DNA of 26,369 nt from an uncultured Oscillospiraceae bacterium (GTDB taxonomy: Bacteria > Bacillota_A > Clostridia > Oscillospirales > Oscillospiraceae). Location: contig CAJTTS010000047.1 of NCBI GenBank assembly GCA_910579155.1, positions 1 through 26,369 on the forward strand, in the 5' to 3' direction. Below are positions 1-6,007 of the stretch, one piece after another. The notes below the pieces were generated by a model. The model saw only the letters and a list, made by a program, of their open reading frames with translations. It made no database searches and was not told the origin of the DNA. Made by a program: the position numbers and the translations under genes. Every line of letters begins with the position of its first letter. Position 1 is the first letter of the stretch.

Positions 1-124
1 ATGCTCCTTTTTGATGTATGATTGAGAGAAAAATCTTATGAGAAATTATATCCAAAAACATCAAAACTAAATAGTTGTTTCTATCATAGCATAGGAAGCG
101 CATTTTGCAAACAGGTTTTCAAAT

Positions 125-168
125 AAAAAATGGGCGGCGGAAGCGTAAAAGATACGCTCCCGCCGCCC
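125..168 (-). terminator. Rho-independent terminator of the mobilisation operon
   Basis: The arms GGGCGGCGGAAGCGT (132-146) and ACGCTCCCGCCGCCC (154-168) pair over 15 positions with one A/C mismatch and a 7-nt loop. Read on the minus strand, the hairpin is followed after one base by a run of six T (125-130). It lies just past the stop codon at 176, so it ends the leftward mobilisation transcript. The 124 bases to its left are AT-rich and show no gene. Confidence 0.85.
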
Positions 169-175
169 CTCCGTG

Positions 176-514
176 TCAAAGTCCCTCGAATTTCCGTATC
201 AGGTCATATACCTCATGCCATACCCGGTCATAGCCCTGCCGCAAATCCTCCACATCCTGGGCATAGAGGTTGCGTGTCTCGTTGCATCGGCGGGTGATCT
301 GGTTCACATTGCTGGAGATCGAGCGGAGCAGTCTCACCAGTTCCTTTACACACTCCATATCCAACTGGACGATATACCCGTCCACCGCCATCTTCCGCAG
401 ATACCCCCGCAGGTTGGACGTGCCCAGCAGGGCCATTTTCTGGTCGATCACCTCCTTTTCCTCCGGGGACACCTTGGTAAACAGGCCCACCGTGCGGCCC
501 TCGTTCTTCCTCAC
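176..514 (-). CDS. mobC: MobC-family relaxosome protein (second copy)
   Basis: A 112-aa protein with the layout of plasmid/ICE MobC accessory proteins. The N-terminus resembles a ribbon-helix-helix (FTKVSPEEKEVIDQKMALLG), followed by the family-typical stretch NLRGYLRKMAVDGYIVQLD and a helical C-terminus with ISSNVNQITRRCNET. MobC proteins bind oriT and help the relaxase melt and nick DNA. The start is a GTG that overlaps the stop of the upstream gene as GTGA, so translation is probably coupled. It is the last gene before the terminator. No relaxase lies beside it, which is unusual, because mobC is normally followed by the relaxase gene. The family call is from recalled motif similarity. Confidence 0.75.
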   Translation of the reverse strand: MRKNEGRTVGLFTKVSPEEKEVIDQKMALLGTSNLRGYLRKMAVDGYIVQLDMECVKELVRLLRSISSNVNQITRRCNETRNLYAQDVEDLRQGYDRVWHEVYDLIRKFEGL

Positions 515-1020
515 AGCACATCCCCCCGATAATGGCTTTTCTCGGTGCCAGCAGCTACCGGCGCAGGCGGCGTGTAGCTTCTCAACGCCGCCCGGATAGA
601 CGGTTTATCGCCCCCCGGTACGGGCGGCGCAGACTGCTCCTGCGGCGGTTCCTTGCCATCTCCCTGCTCTTTGTCCTTCCCGCTCTCGTCATTGTCCAGT
701 TCAGCGTTCAGTTCGGAAAGCCGGGCCGACTTTGCCGCCAGTTCTTCCTCCTGGGGGAAGGGCCGCGCCGCTTCTTCCCTGGCGTTTTCCAGATTGCCCT
801 CCAATGTGACCAGGCCCCGCTGCTGCTTTTCCAGACTTTCCGTGATCTTCTCCAACGCATTATTGATGCGGGTCACGTTCCCCAAAATTTCATCTGCCAG
901 TTCCGCCGTATAGGTGAGATTCTGCTTCATTGTCACAACAAACTTTTCACCCTTTAGCTGAACCTGCATGGGGAAGCCCCGGAACTGGCCCAAATCAAGG
1001 GGCTTATCCGGTTCGGTCAT
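511..1020 (-). CDS. Coiled-coil protein like the C-terminal tail of ICE SNF2-helicase/methylase proteins
   Basis: A 169-aa acidic protein. Residues about 10-50 (GQFRGFPMQVQLKGEKFVV, then TAELADEILGNVTRINNALEKI) and residues 75-110 (RPFPQEEELAAKSARLSELNAELD) resemble, from memory, the extreme C-terminus of the very large helicase/methyltransferase proteins carried by clostridial conjugative elements. The middle (50-100) is a predicted coiled coil and the last 60 residues are Pro/Glu-rich and probably disordered. Here the segment is a separate gene: its ATG overlaps the stop of the upstream mobC as ATGA, and its own TGA overlaps the next start as GTGA. It is therefore either a genuine stand-alone accessory protein of the relaxosome or a deletion remnant preserved in frame. 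The coupling favours the former. Function unknown. Confidence 0.6.
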   Translation of the reverse strand: MTEPDKPLDLGQFRGFPMQVQLKGEKFVVTMKQNLTYTAELADEILGNVTRINNALEKITESLEKQQRGLVTLEGNLENAREEAARPFPQEEELAAKSARLSELNAELDNDESGKDKEQGDGKEPPQEQSAPPVPGGDKPSIRAALRSYTPPAPVAAGTEKSHYRGDVL

Positions 1021-1403
1021 ACTCTTGCATGCGGCAAGAATGGCCTCGCCTGCCGCTTTGCGCTCTGGATCGCGGTGAAGGTCGCCATCAGCGCACCTCC
1101 CGAACCAATTACGCCCAGCGCATCACACAGCCGGGTGTATTCGCTGACCAAATCGTCCCCGCGCAGGACGGAGATCCGTCCCATGTTGGCCAGGGTGGTG
1201 AGCTGGTTGAGGTTACGGCCCTGGGCCTTCAGCTCAGAGAGCAGTTCGTCCAGTCCGTCTACTCGAACGATTTCCTTTCCCAGGGCACAGGTGGTGAGGT
1301 AGTCTGTGACGGTCATGCCGGCGGCTCTGGCCCGCTGGCGGATGACTTTTTGGTCCGCCAGGGTCATCCTGGCGGTGATAATTTCGGTTTTCTTCTTCTG
1401 CAT
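1017..1403 (-). CDS. mobC: MobC-family relaxosome protein (first copy)
   Basis: A 128-aa basic protein. The ATG at 1403 is chosen over longer in-frame starts because AAAGGAG lies just upstream of it and the upstream extension is low-complexity. The N-terminus (ITARMTLADQKVIRQRARAAGMTVTDYL) is a ribbon-helix-helix-like DNA-binding segment. The middle (LDELLSELKAQGRNLNQLT) and the stretch after it match MobC relaxosome proteins. It opens a coupled three-gene operon and lies directly after a 350-base non-coding stretch that may contain the oriT on which it acts. It is clearly different in sequence from the second MobC at 176-514, so the pair is not a recent duplication. Confidence 0.75.
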   Translation of the reverse strand: MQKKKTEIITARMTLADQKVIRQRARAAGMTVTDYLTTCALGKEIVRVDGLDELLSELKAQGRNLNQLTTLANMGRISVLRGDDLVSEYTRLCDALGVIGSGGALMATFTAIQSAKRQARPFLPHARV

Positions 1404-1755
1404 GAAACTCCTTTCTTCCCCTTTAGGGGGCAGGGGGTCCGGGGCATAGCCCCGGCGAGTGCGGCACGGCGTATAGCCGGACGCGATGCTTGCCCCACCC
1501 AAAAAGGTGGGCATCCCTCCATCGGGCCGCCTCTGCCATGCCCTTACCTGGCGCTCCCATGGTACTGCGGCAGGGCTGTCCGCATTGTGGGGAGCGGTAA
1601 GGGGGCTTTATCCCGCTCCTTCCCCCTCTCCGCGAATTTGGCCCCACATCGGCGCAAATCGCCCTGATGGGCACTTACCCTGGCGGTGGCGGAACGTCCG
1701 CACACAGTGCCCCACGTGCGGTGACAGAGGGTGTTTGGGTGGGGCGCTCTTTTGT
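1404..1755 (-). other. Non-coding, hairpin-rich region; candidate oriT
   Basis: There is no convincing gene in these 352 bases between the HTH gene and mobC. The stretch is rich in inverted repeats: CCGGGGC/GCCCCGG with a 3-nt loop (1439-1455), CCCACC/GGTGGG (1494-1511), GGAGCGG/CCGCTCC (1591-1619) and GCCC/GGGC (1662-1671). On the minus strand, GGTAAGTGCCC (near 1670-1680) resembles the nick-region core GTAAGTG of RSF1010/pSK41-type oriTs. Position directly upstream of mobC fits an oriT. The similarity is partial and no relaxase is present in the window to match it with, so this is an inference. Confidence 0.35.
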
Positions 1756-2136
1756 TTACAGCGACGCAGATTTTGTGCGCTCCCATCGTGCGGTTTCCTC
1801 CTTGATTTTTTGCAGGTCGGCTTGGCGGCGGTCCTCCAACACTTTCTCCAGCGGCTGGATGGTGTAGCGCAGATTGCCGTTGCGCCGGAGCCCGCTTCGA
1901 GTGCGGACAGTGGCGTCCTCCGTGCAGATGAGACCTTTGTTTACAAGAGCGCAGACGTGTTTGCGGACGGTGTTGATGCTCATCCTTGTCGCCGCGCCGA
2001 TGGTGCTGTAGCTCGGCCAGCACTGATGGGTGCGGCGGTTTTCGCACCGACAGAGAAAAGAATAGATGGCGAACTCACCGGGGGAGAGGCCGAGAGAAAA
2101 GATTTCGTTGGGCGTGGTAAAATAGTTTTGAGTCAC
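1756..2136 (-). CDS. HTH replication-initiator-like protein of an integrative element
   Basis: A 126-aa protein starting TQNYFTTPNEIFSLGLSPGE after a GTG that overlaps the excisionase stop as GTGA, with AGGGAGG at good spacing. Residues 12-80 form a winged helix-turn-helix (SPGEFAIYSFLCRCENRRTHQCWPSY, then STIGAATRMSINTVRKHVCALVNKGLI) of the type found in RepA/DnaD-like N-terminal domains. Such genes follow the excisionase in many clostridial integrative elements. The C-terminus is shorter than a full RepA, so it is more likely an element regulator than a complete replication initiator. A diverged copy lies at 17879-18346 with the same neighbours. Confidence 0.7.
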   Translation of the reverse strand: MTQNYFTTPNEIFSLGLSPGEFAIYSFLCRCENRRTHQCWPSYSTIGAATRMSINTVRKHVCALVNKGLICTEDATVRTRSGLRRNGNLRYTIQPLEKVLEDRRQADLQKIKEETARWERTKSASL

Positions 2137-2345
2137 TGTGCGCCTCCCTGAGTGTGCTGTTCCACCCACTGGATGAATTTCTCTTTGGGCACGATCATGC
2201 GGCTGCCCACCTTGAGCGCAGGGAAGTCAGGCTCATGAATCAACTCATAGGCGCTGGATGGCGCGACGCCGAGAGTCTTTGCTACTGTCTCTGCGTTGAG
2301 GAATAGCGGCAGGTCGGTGTAGGTTTTGAACTGAGATACCTTCAT
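2133..2345 (-). CDS. xis: Excisionase-family DNA-binding protein
   Basis: A 70-aa protein of the excisionase/MerR-like winged-helix group. NAETVAKTLGVAPSSAYELIHEPDFPALKVGSR is the typical helix-turn-helix plus wing, followed by VPKEKFIQWVEQHT. Such proteins direct the integrase toward excision and can act as repressors. AAAGGAG lies at the right distance from the ATG at 2345. It is translationally coupled to the downstream HTH gene. No integrase for this copy lies in the window, so this copy marks one end of an element whose recombinase is elsewhere or lost. A frameshifted homologue is at 18337-18551. Confidence 0.8.
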   Translation of the reverse strand: MKVSQFKTYTDLPLFLNAETVAKTLGVAPSSAYELIHEPDFPALKVGSRMIVPKEKFIQWVEQHTQGGAQ

Positions 2346-2374
2346 TTTGACTCCTTTCTATGATTTTTGGTTTT

Positions 2375-2508
2375 GGCCACGCACCGCACCCCTTCCTGCC
2401 CCAGGTTGTCTGCGGCGTTGTCACCCTGTTGGTACGCTCGTCCCCTGTGGGAGTTATGGCGGTACTTCACCCAGAGAGTATGTTCTTCGGTGGTGGGTAT
2501 TCAGTTGT
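2375..2508 (-). promoter_or_regulatory. Conserved leader upstream of the excisionase operon (copy A)
   Basis: About 135 bases of non-coding DNA that align with 18628-18771 upstream of the second excisionase. Identical blocks include CCTTCCTGCCCCAGG (2391-2405), CTGCGGCGTT and TCACCCTGTTGG. In the transcript sense (minus strand) the first block reads CCTGGGGCAGG and can fold as a CCTG/CAGG stem. Conservation of a leader between two otherwise diverged copies suggests a regulatory or structured RNA role. The role itself is inferred. Confidence 0.5.
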
Positions 2509-2522
2509 CACGGAATTGTGTG

Positions 2523-2551
2523 TTGACATTTTCTTCTTCGTAGTGTAGACT
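2523..2551 (+). promoter_or_regulatory. Sigma-70-type promoter for the DUF6076 gene
   Basis: TTGACA (2523-2528) and TAGACT (2546-2551) are separated by 17 bases, which is close to consensus. A start of transcription near 2558 would give a leader of about 120 nt ahead of the ATG at 2678. It points away from the excisionase operon. Confidence 0.6.
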
Positions 2552-2577
2552 TAGACCTATCATTAATCATCAATTTC

Positions 2578-2602
2578 GTTAGTCGTCTGATGAGAGACTA
2601 AC
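2578..2602 (+). promoter_or_regulatory. Inverted repeat in the leader of the DUF6076 gene
   Basis: GTTAGTC (2578-2584) and GACTAAC (2596-2602) form a perfect 7-bp inverted repeat with an 11-nt spacer, about 20 bases past the predicted transcription start. Copies of CTATCAT (2557 and 2654) and its complement ATGATAG (2633) surround it. It could be an operator or an RNA hairpin. There is no T-run, so it is not a terminator. Confidence 0.35.
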
Positions 2603-2677
2603 AGATTTTGCACCTCTTGCCAAGTCTTATTTTATGATAGAGAAAATATTGGTCTATCATGGATGAGGGAGGAACAC

Positions 2678-3691
2678 ATGACACACGACTACACATTCAA
2701 GACCTACATCGCCAACGGGCGGGAGCACTACGAGTACAGCGTCTATGCGCTGACTTGGACAGAACGCAATGAGTTGGAGAGACGCAGCCAGTCCACGCTC
2801 ATAAAAAAAGACTTCCCGTTTTCGGAAAGCCTTTTGTCTCTGTTGTATTTGGATTTGAGGAAGGTTGAGCTGCTGACAAAGAAAATCGACAAAGCCATCC
2901 GTGAATTTCTCCCGTCTAACGATGACAGCTATGTTGGGGAGGTGCTGGCTGCTTTGGACGAGCTGGCCTCTATCCACGTGTACTTCGAGCTGGTCCGGCT
3001 GGAGTGGCGCTGGCGGTTTGCAGAACTGAAAGCCAGCGGCAGCGAGGATCGTGTCAGGTGGCTGCCGCGCAAGCGGATCACGCACATCCCGTCCAGCGTC
3101 GCGGAGGCGCAGCGGCAGATCCTAGACCTGTTTGACCGTGCGCTGAATATGGACGACGGAAATGACCCGCTGTCTGAGCGCATGGCGAATTACTACCGCA
3201 CATACGAAACTGCCCGGTATCGGGATGCTCCGTCAAGGCCGTTTCACTTTGAGCAACAGTCTGTGCGGTTTGAAACTGTGAACAGCAAAACATTTACCGA
3301 TGTTCTCTATCCAAACAGCATTTATGACCTGATCAGTTTCCATCTCAGCGAGTGCGTGAAACGGGAGACCCGCCTGCGGGTTTGCAAAAACTGCGGCAAG
3401 TATTTCGCTATCCAGGGACGGGCCAACGCCGAGTACTGCAACCGGGTCTTTGACCAGAAGGGCCGAACCTGTAAGGAGATGGGTGCCATCGCGCTGTGGA
3501 CGAAAAACAAGAGCAGTGACGAGGCGTTCAAGCTCTACCGCCGGGAGTACAAAAAACGCTTCGCCTGGATCAAGGCTGGGAAGGCTTTGCCGGAGGAGGT
3601 CTACGCCTGGGGCGAGAGGGCTAGAAAGAAAAAGCGGGAATGTGAGGAGGGGAAGATCACTCTCGAAGAATTTGAGGGGTGGCTTAAGTAA
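2678..3691 (+). CDS. DUF6076 family protein with C-terminal zinc-ribbon-like motif
   Basis: A 337-aa protein. The ATG at 2678 (MTHDYTFKTY) is preferred over an ATG five codons earlier because GAGGGAGG lies 5 bases upstream of it. The N-terminal two thirds are helical with no recognised motif. Near residue 230 there is CKNCGKYF, then AEYCNR and RTCKEMG, a CxxC...C...C pattern that probably binds zinc and is typical of DUF6076 proteins in clostridial accessory DNA. The last 70 residues are very basic (YKKRFAWIK, RARKKKRECEE), consistent with nucleic-acid binding. The gene stands alone between a mobile-element end and the regulator, with its own promoter. Biochemical role unknown. The family name is from recalled similarity. 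Confidence 0.65.
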   Translation: MTHDYTFKTYIANGREHYEYSVYALTWTERNELERRSQSTLIKKDFPFSESLLSLLYLDLRKVELLTKKIDKAIREFLPSNDDSYVGEVLAALDELASIHVYFELVRLEWRWRFAELKASGSEDRVRWLPRKRITHIPSSVAEAQRQILDLFDRALNMDDGNDPLSERMANYYRTYETARYRDAPSRPFHFEQQSVRFETVNSKTFTDVLYPNSIYDLISFHLSECVKRETRLRVCKNCGKYFAIQGRANAEYCNRVFDQKGRTCKEMGAIALWTKNKSSDEAFKLYRREYKKRFAWIKAGKALPEEVYAWGERARKKKRECEEGKITLEEFEGWLK

Positions 3692-3754
3692 TCATAAATC
3701 AAAACCATTTTATGCTTGCGGCCGATACGCCAAATTGTAATTTTGCTCGTCTCT

Positions 3755-4009
3755 CTAACCATGGCTTTCGAAGTCCTCTTCGTCCATCAGGAGATTTCTA
3801 AAGTGTTTGCCCACCAAAATCCCTGCTTTTCTGTCGGCATGTGCTTGCCAGGTTTGGTGCAATTTTTCTGCTGCTGGCACAAATCCCTCTCTTCCCACTT
3901 TCACATTTTCGAAGATGTACTTATTCCTTCTACATTTGCTTGACTCTGATACGTATCGGTTTCCCACTTGTATTTTTTTGCCTGTCAGGTATAATGGTAT
4001 TGATTTCAC
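3755..4009 (-). CDS. Possible small hypothetical protein or gene remnant
   Basis: An 84-codon GTG-started frame in the AT-rich gap between the DUF6076 gene and the regulator. It reads as a plausible basic protein (ENVKVGREGFVPAAEKLHQ, then ADRKAGILVGKHFRNLL) with no recognisable domain and no clear ribosome site. It overlaps the predicted promoter of the regulator on the other strand. It could be the decayed end of a lost gene. I do not recognise it. The rest of 3692-4077 holds only the regulator promoter. Confidence 0.25.
   Translation of the reverse strand: MKSIPLYLTGKKIQVGNRYVSESSKCRRNKYIFENVKVGREGFVPAAEKLHQTWQAHADRKAGILVGKHFRNLLMDEEDFESHG
3948..3995 (+). promoter_or_regulatory. Promoter of the AAA+ regulator with upstream palindrome
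   Basis: TTGTAT (3968-3973) and TATAAT (3990-3995) are separated by 16 bases and would start transcription near 4002, 76 bases ahead of the ATG at 4078. A perfect 10-bp palindrome, GATACGTATC (3948-3957), lies 10 bases before the -35 box and is a candidate activator or repressor site. Confidence 0.55.
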
Positions 4010-4077
4010 AAGGTATTGTGACTGAAAGGGAATTGCTGAGACTGCAGATGAGTATTCTGGGAGAAAGGAGACTATTT

Positions 4078-5505
4078 ATGTCGAAGAGGGAAACCGCCTA
4101 TGTTTTCGACTCGGAGCGGCACTCCAAGCTCCCGCCCGTTTCCCAGGAGTTCTTTGAGACCATTTTTGAGTCCTCCTATGACGGCATCTATATTACCGAC
4201 GGAATGGCTGTTACGCTCATGGTGAACAAAAGCTATGAATCTATCAGCGGCCTGCGCCGGGAGGATATGCTGGGCCAGGATATGCATGAACTGGTGGAGA
4301 AGCAGGTCATCTCTCAGTCGGGGACGCTGGCGGCGCTGGAGACGCTCAAGCCTGTGACCATGGAGCAGAGCTTCAAAACGGGCAAGCGGGCCACCATCAC
4401 CAGCACGCCCATCTTCAACGAGGACAACCAGGTGGCCCTGGTGGTGACCAATGTGCGGGATGTGACCGAGCTCTACGAGCTCCAGCACGAGCTGGAGATG
4501 AGCCAGGAGCGGAGCCGCCAGTATTTCAGCGAGCTGGAAAGCCTGCGCCGCCAGATGTCCCGCTCCACGAAGGTGATCGCCGAGGACCCCGCCATGCGGG
4601 AGGTCTTGCAGGTGGCCAAAAAGGTGGCCGAGCTAGATGTGCCCATCCTCCTGGAGGGGGAGATCGGCGTGGGAAAGCGGGATCTGGCCCGGTACATCGT
4701 GGCCAGGAGCCGCCGGAAGAAGGCCCAGTTCATTGAGGTGAACTGTTCGTCCTACACGGAGGGGATGCTGGAGCGCGAGCTGTTTGGTAGCGTCTCCCCC
4801 GACGCTCCGGACCAGGGCACCACGGGGCTTCTGGAGCTGGTAAACGGCGGTACCCTCCTGCTGGATGAGGTGGGCGAGCTGCCCACCGAGGTCCAGGTCC
4901 GGCTGGCTCGGTTCATGCAGACCCGCCGCTTTGAGCGGGTGGGCTCCATGGCCCCCGTCCAGGCGGACGTGCGCATCCTGGCCAGCACCAGCCGAGATCT
5001 GAAGAAGCTGGTGGGCGAGCGCCAGTTCCGGGAGGACCTCTACTATGCGCTGAACGTCCTGCCGATCCAGGTGCCGCCCCTGCGCCAGCGGCGCGAGGAC
5101 ATCCTGCCCCTTGTGGACCGGCTGTGCTCCAGCCTGAACAAAAAGTACCACCAGAAAAAGCGATTTGGACAGCCCGCCCTGCTGGCCCTGCGGAATTACA
5201 GCTGGCCCGGGAACATCCGGGAGCTGCACAATGTGGTGGAGTCCGCCGTGATCCTCAGCGACGGGGACTTGATCCGCCCGGAGGACCTCCCCCTGCCCCA
5301 GAGCGTCCGGCCCTCGGCGCGCCAGATGTCCGACTTCTCCGGCCCCCTGGACCTGCGGCGGACGGTGGAGGAGCTGGAGCTGCGCTATATCCGCAGCGCC
5401 TACCAGAAATACGGCAATGTGCGGGAGGCTGCCAAAAGTCTGGGCATGGACCCCTCCACCTTTGTGCGCAAGCGGGCGCGGCTGGAGGATCGGGAAAAAC
5501 AGTGA
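4078..5505 (+). CDS. PAS-AAA+-Fis transcriptional regulator lacking the GAFTGA motif
   Basis: A 475-aa protein of the bacterial enhancer-binding family. Start at 4078: GAGAAAGGAG precedes it, and the open frame further upstream runs through the promoter. Domains: PAS sensor about 20-130; coiled linker 130-160; AAA+ domain 165-395 with Walker A GEIGVGKR (194-201), Walker B LLLDEVGEL (260-268), the FRED arginine-finger segment (317-320) and WPGNIREL (376-383); Fis-type helix-turn-helix 430-470. Where sigma-54 activators carry GAFTGA, this one has FGSVSPDAPDQGTTG (236-250). The usual second Arg of the DLYYRL segment is Ala (324). In the family GAFTGA contacts sigma-54, so this protein may work with the housekeeping polymerase, as TyrR does, or as a repressor. 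It probably senses a metabolite through PAS and controls the downstream operon. Confidence 0.85.
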   Translation: MSKRETAYVFDSERHSKLPPVSQEFFETIFESSYDGIYITDGMAVTLMVNKSYESISGLRREDMLGQDMHELVEKQVISQSGTLAALETLKPVTMEQSFKTGKRATITSTPIFNEDNQVALVVTNVRDVTELYELQHELEMSQERSRQYFSELESLRRQMSRSTKVIAEDPAMREVLQVAKKVAELDVPILLEGEIGVGKRDLARYIVARSRRKKAQFIEVNCSSYTEGMLERELFGSVSPDAPDQGTTGLLELVNGGTLLLDEVGELPTEVQVRLARFMQTRRFERVGSMAPVQADVRILASTSRDLKKLVGERQFREDLYYALNVLPIQVPPLRQRREDILPLVDRLCSSLNKKYHQKKRFGQPALLALRNYSWPGNIRELHNVVESAVILSDGDLIRPEDLPLPQSVRPSARQMSDFSGPLDLRRTVEELELRYIRSAYQKYGNVREAAKSLGMDPSTFVRKRARLEDREKQ

Positions 5506-5517
5506 AATATGGGGTGA

Positions 5518-5547
5518 TGCAAAAATGCAGCGCGTTGCATTTTTGCA
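5518..5547. promoter_or_regulatory. 12-bp perfect inverted repeat, candidate operator
   Basis: TGCAAAAATGCA (5518-5529) and TGCATTTTTGCA (5536-5547) are exact inverted copies separated by 6 bases. TGCA recurs at both ends of each arm and again as CTGCAAAA at 5554-5561. A long symmetric A/T-centred site of this kind is what a Fis-type HTH dimer could bind. It lies between the regulator stop and its terminator, upstream of the catabolic/biosynthetic operon. A hairpin role in the mRNA is also possible. Confidence 0.45.
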
Positions 5548-5566
5548 GTTGACCTGCAAAACACCG

Positions 5567-5589
5567 AAACCCCTGCTATAGCGGGGTTT
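5567..5589 (+). other. Hairpin before the terminator
   Basis: AAACCCC (5567-5573) pairs with GGGGTTT (5583-5589), extended by GC/GC inside the arms with one bulged T and a TATA loop. Only three T residues follow, so it may be a weak first terminator or an mRNA 3' end stabiliser for the regulator transcript. Confidence 0.4.
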
Positions 5590-5600
5590 GTAAATGAACT

Positions 5601-5645
5601 ACAGCCCGGGTCGTTGCGTTATTGCAACAGTCCGGGCTGTTTTTT
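5601..5645 (+). terminator. Rho-independent terminator of the regulator gene
   Basis: ACAGCCCGG (5601-5609) pairs with CCGGGCTGT (5632-5640), and an inner GTTGC/GCAAC stem pairs within the loop. Six T follow (5640-5645). It separates the regulator transcript from the downstream operon. Confidence 0.9.
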
Positions 5646-5763
5646 AGTTCAGTACGGCAAAAAAGACGAAAAATCGCAAATTTTTTTGTGAAAAGTGCAT
5701 AGGAAAAGTGTACAAGAGCCGGGCTGGAAATTTGTCCAAGTCTCTGAAACTGGCCAAATCGTA

Positions 5764-5792
5764 TTTACATTGACAAAAACATCTGCAATAAT
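5764..5792 (+). promoter_or_regulatory. Promoter and leader of the main operon
   Basis: TTTACA (5764-5769) and AATAAT (5787-5792) are 17 bases apart. The leader that follows contains a GCCGGG/CCCGGC stem (5827-5832 and 5845-5850) with the palindrome GGCGCC in its loop. I could see no GG-N10-GC sigma-54 element between 5646 and 5994, which fits the missing GAFTGA motif in the adjacent regulator. Confidence 0.5.
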
Positions 5793-5911
5793 CACCAACG
5801 TAACAGCCGTCCAGGCGAGGAGCGCTGCCGGGGCAAGGCGCCGTCCCGGCGGGATCCATGGCGGTCCGCGCATCTGGAGGCTGCCCAAAAAAAAGAAAGA
5901 GGGGAAACATT

Positions 5912-6007
5912 TTGAACGCAACGATTGGTGTTATCGGCCTGCTGCTGGCCATGCGAAGCAAGTTCAATATCTTAGAATCAGGGAGGAATCATTGTGTTGC
6001 AGCTTAA
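5912..6007 (+). pseudogene. Truncated N-terminus of a transporter-like gene
   Basis: GAGGGGAAACAT precedes a TTG that opens NATIGVIGLLLAM, a hydrophobic start like the first helix of a membrane permease (it recalls GntP-family starts, uncertain). After Met-14 the frame becomes hydrophilic (RSKFNILESG) and stops at 6007, overlapping the GTG of the next gene. It looks as if a permease gene was cut about 13 codons in, near 5955, and its body replaced by the hydrolase gene that follows. A short leader peptide coupled to the next gene is the alternative. Confidence 0.4.

Noticed and set aside
3841..4077. N-terminal extension of the AAA+ regulator with membrane-like segments
   Set aside because: It contains the promoter (TATAAT at 3990) and lacks a ribosome site. 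The ATG at 4078 has GAGAAAGGAG and begins the PAS protein normally.
5646..5994. Sigma-54 (-24/-12) promoter ahead of the operon
   Set aside because: I looked for GG-N10-GC elements because the regulator resembles sigma-54 activators and saw none. The TTTACA-17-AATAAT pair is a better fit.
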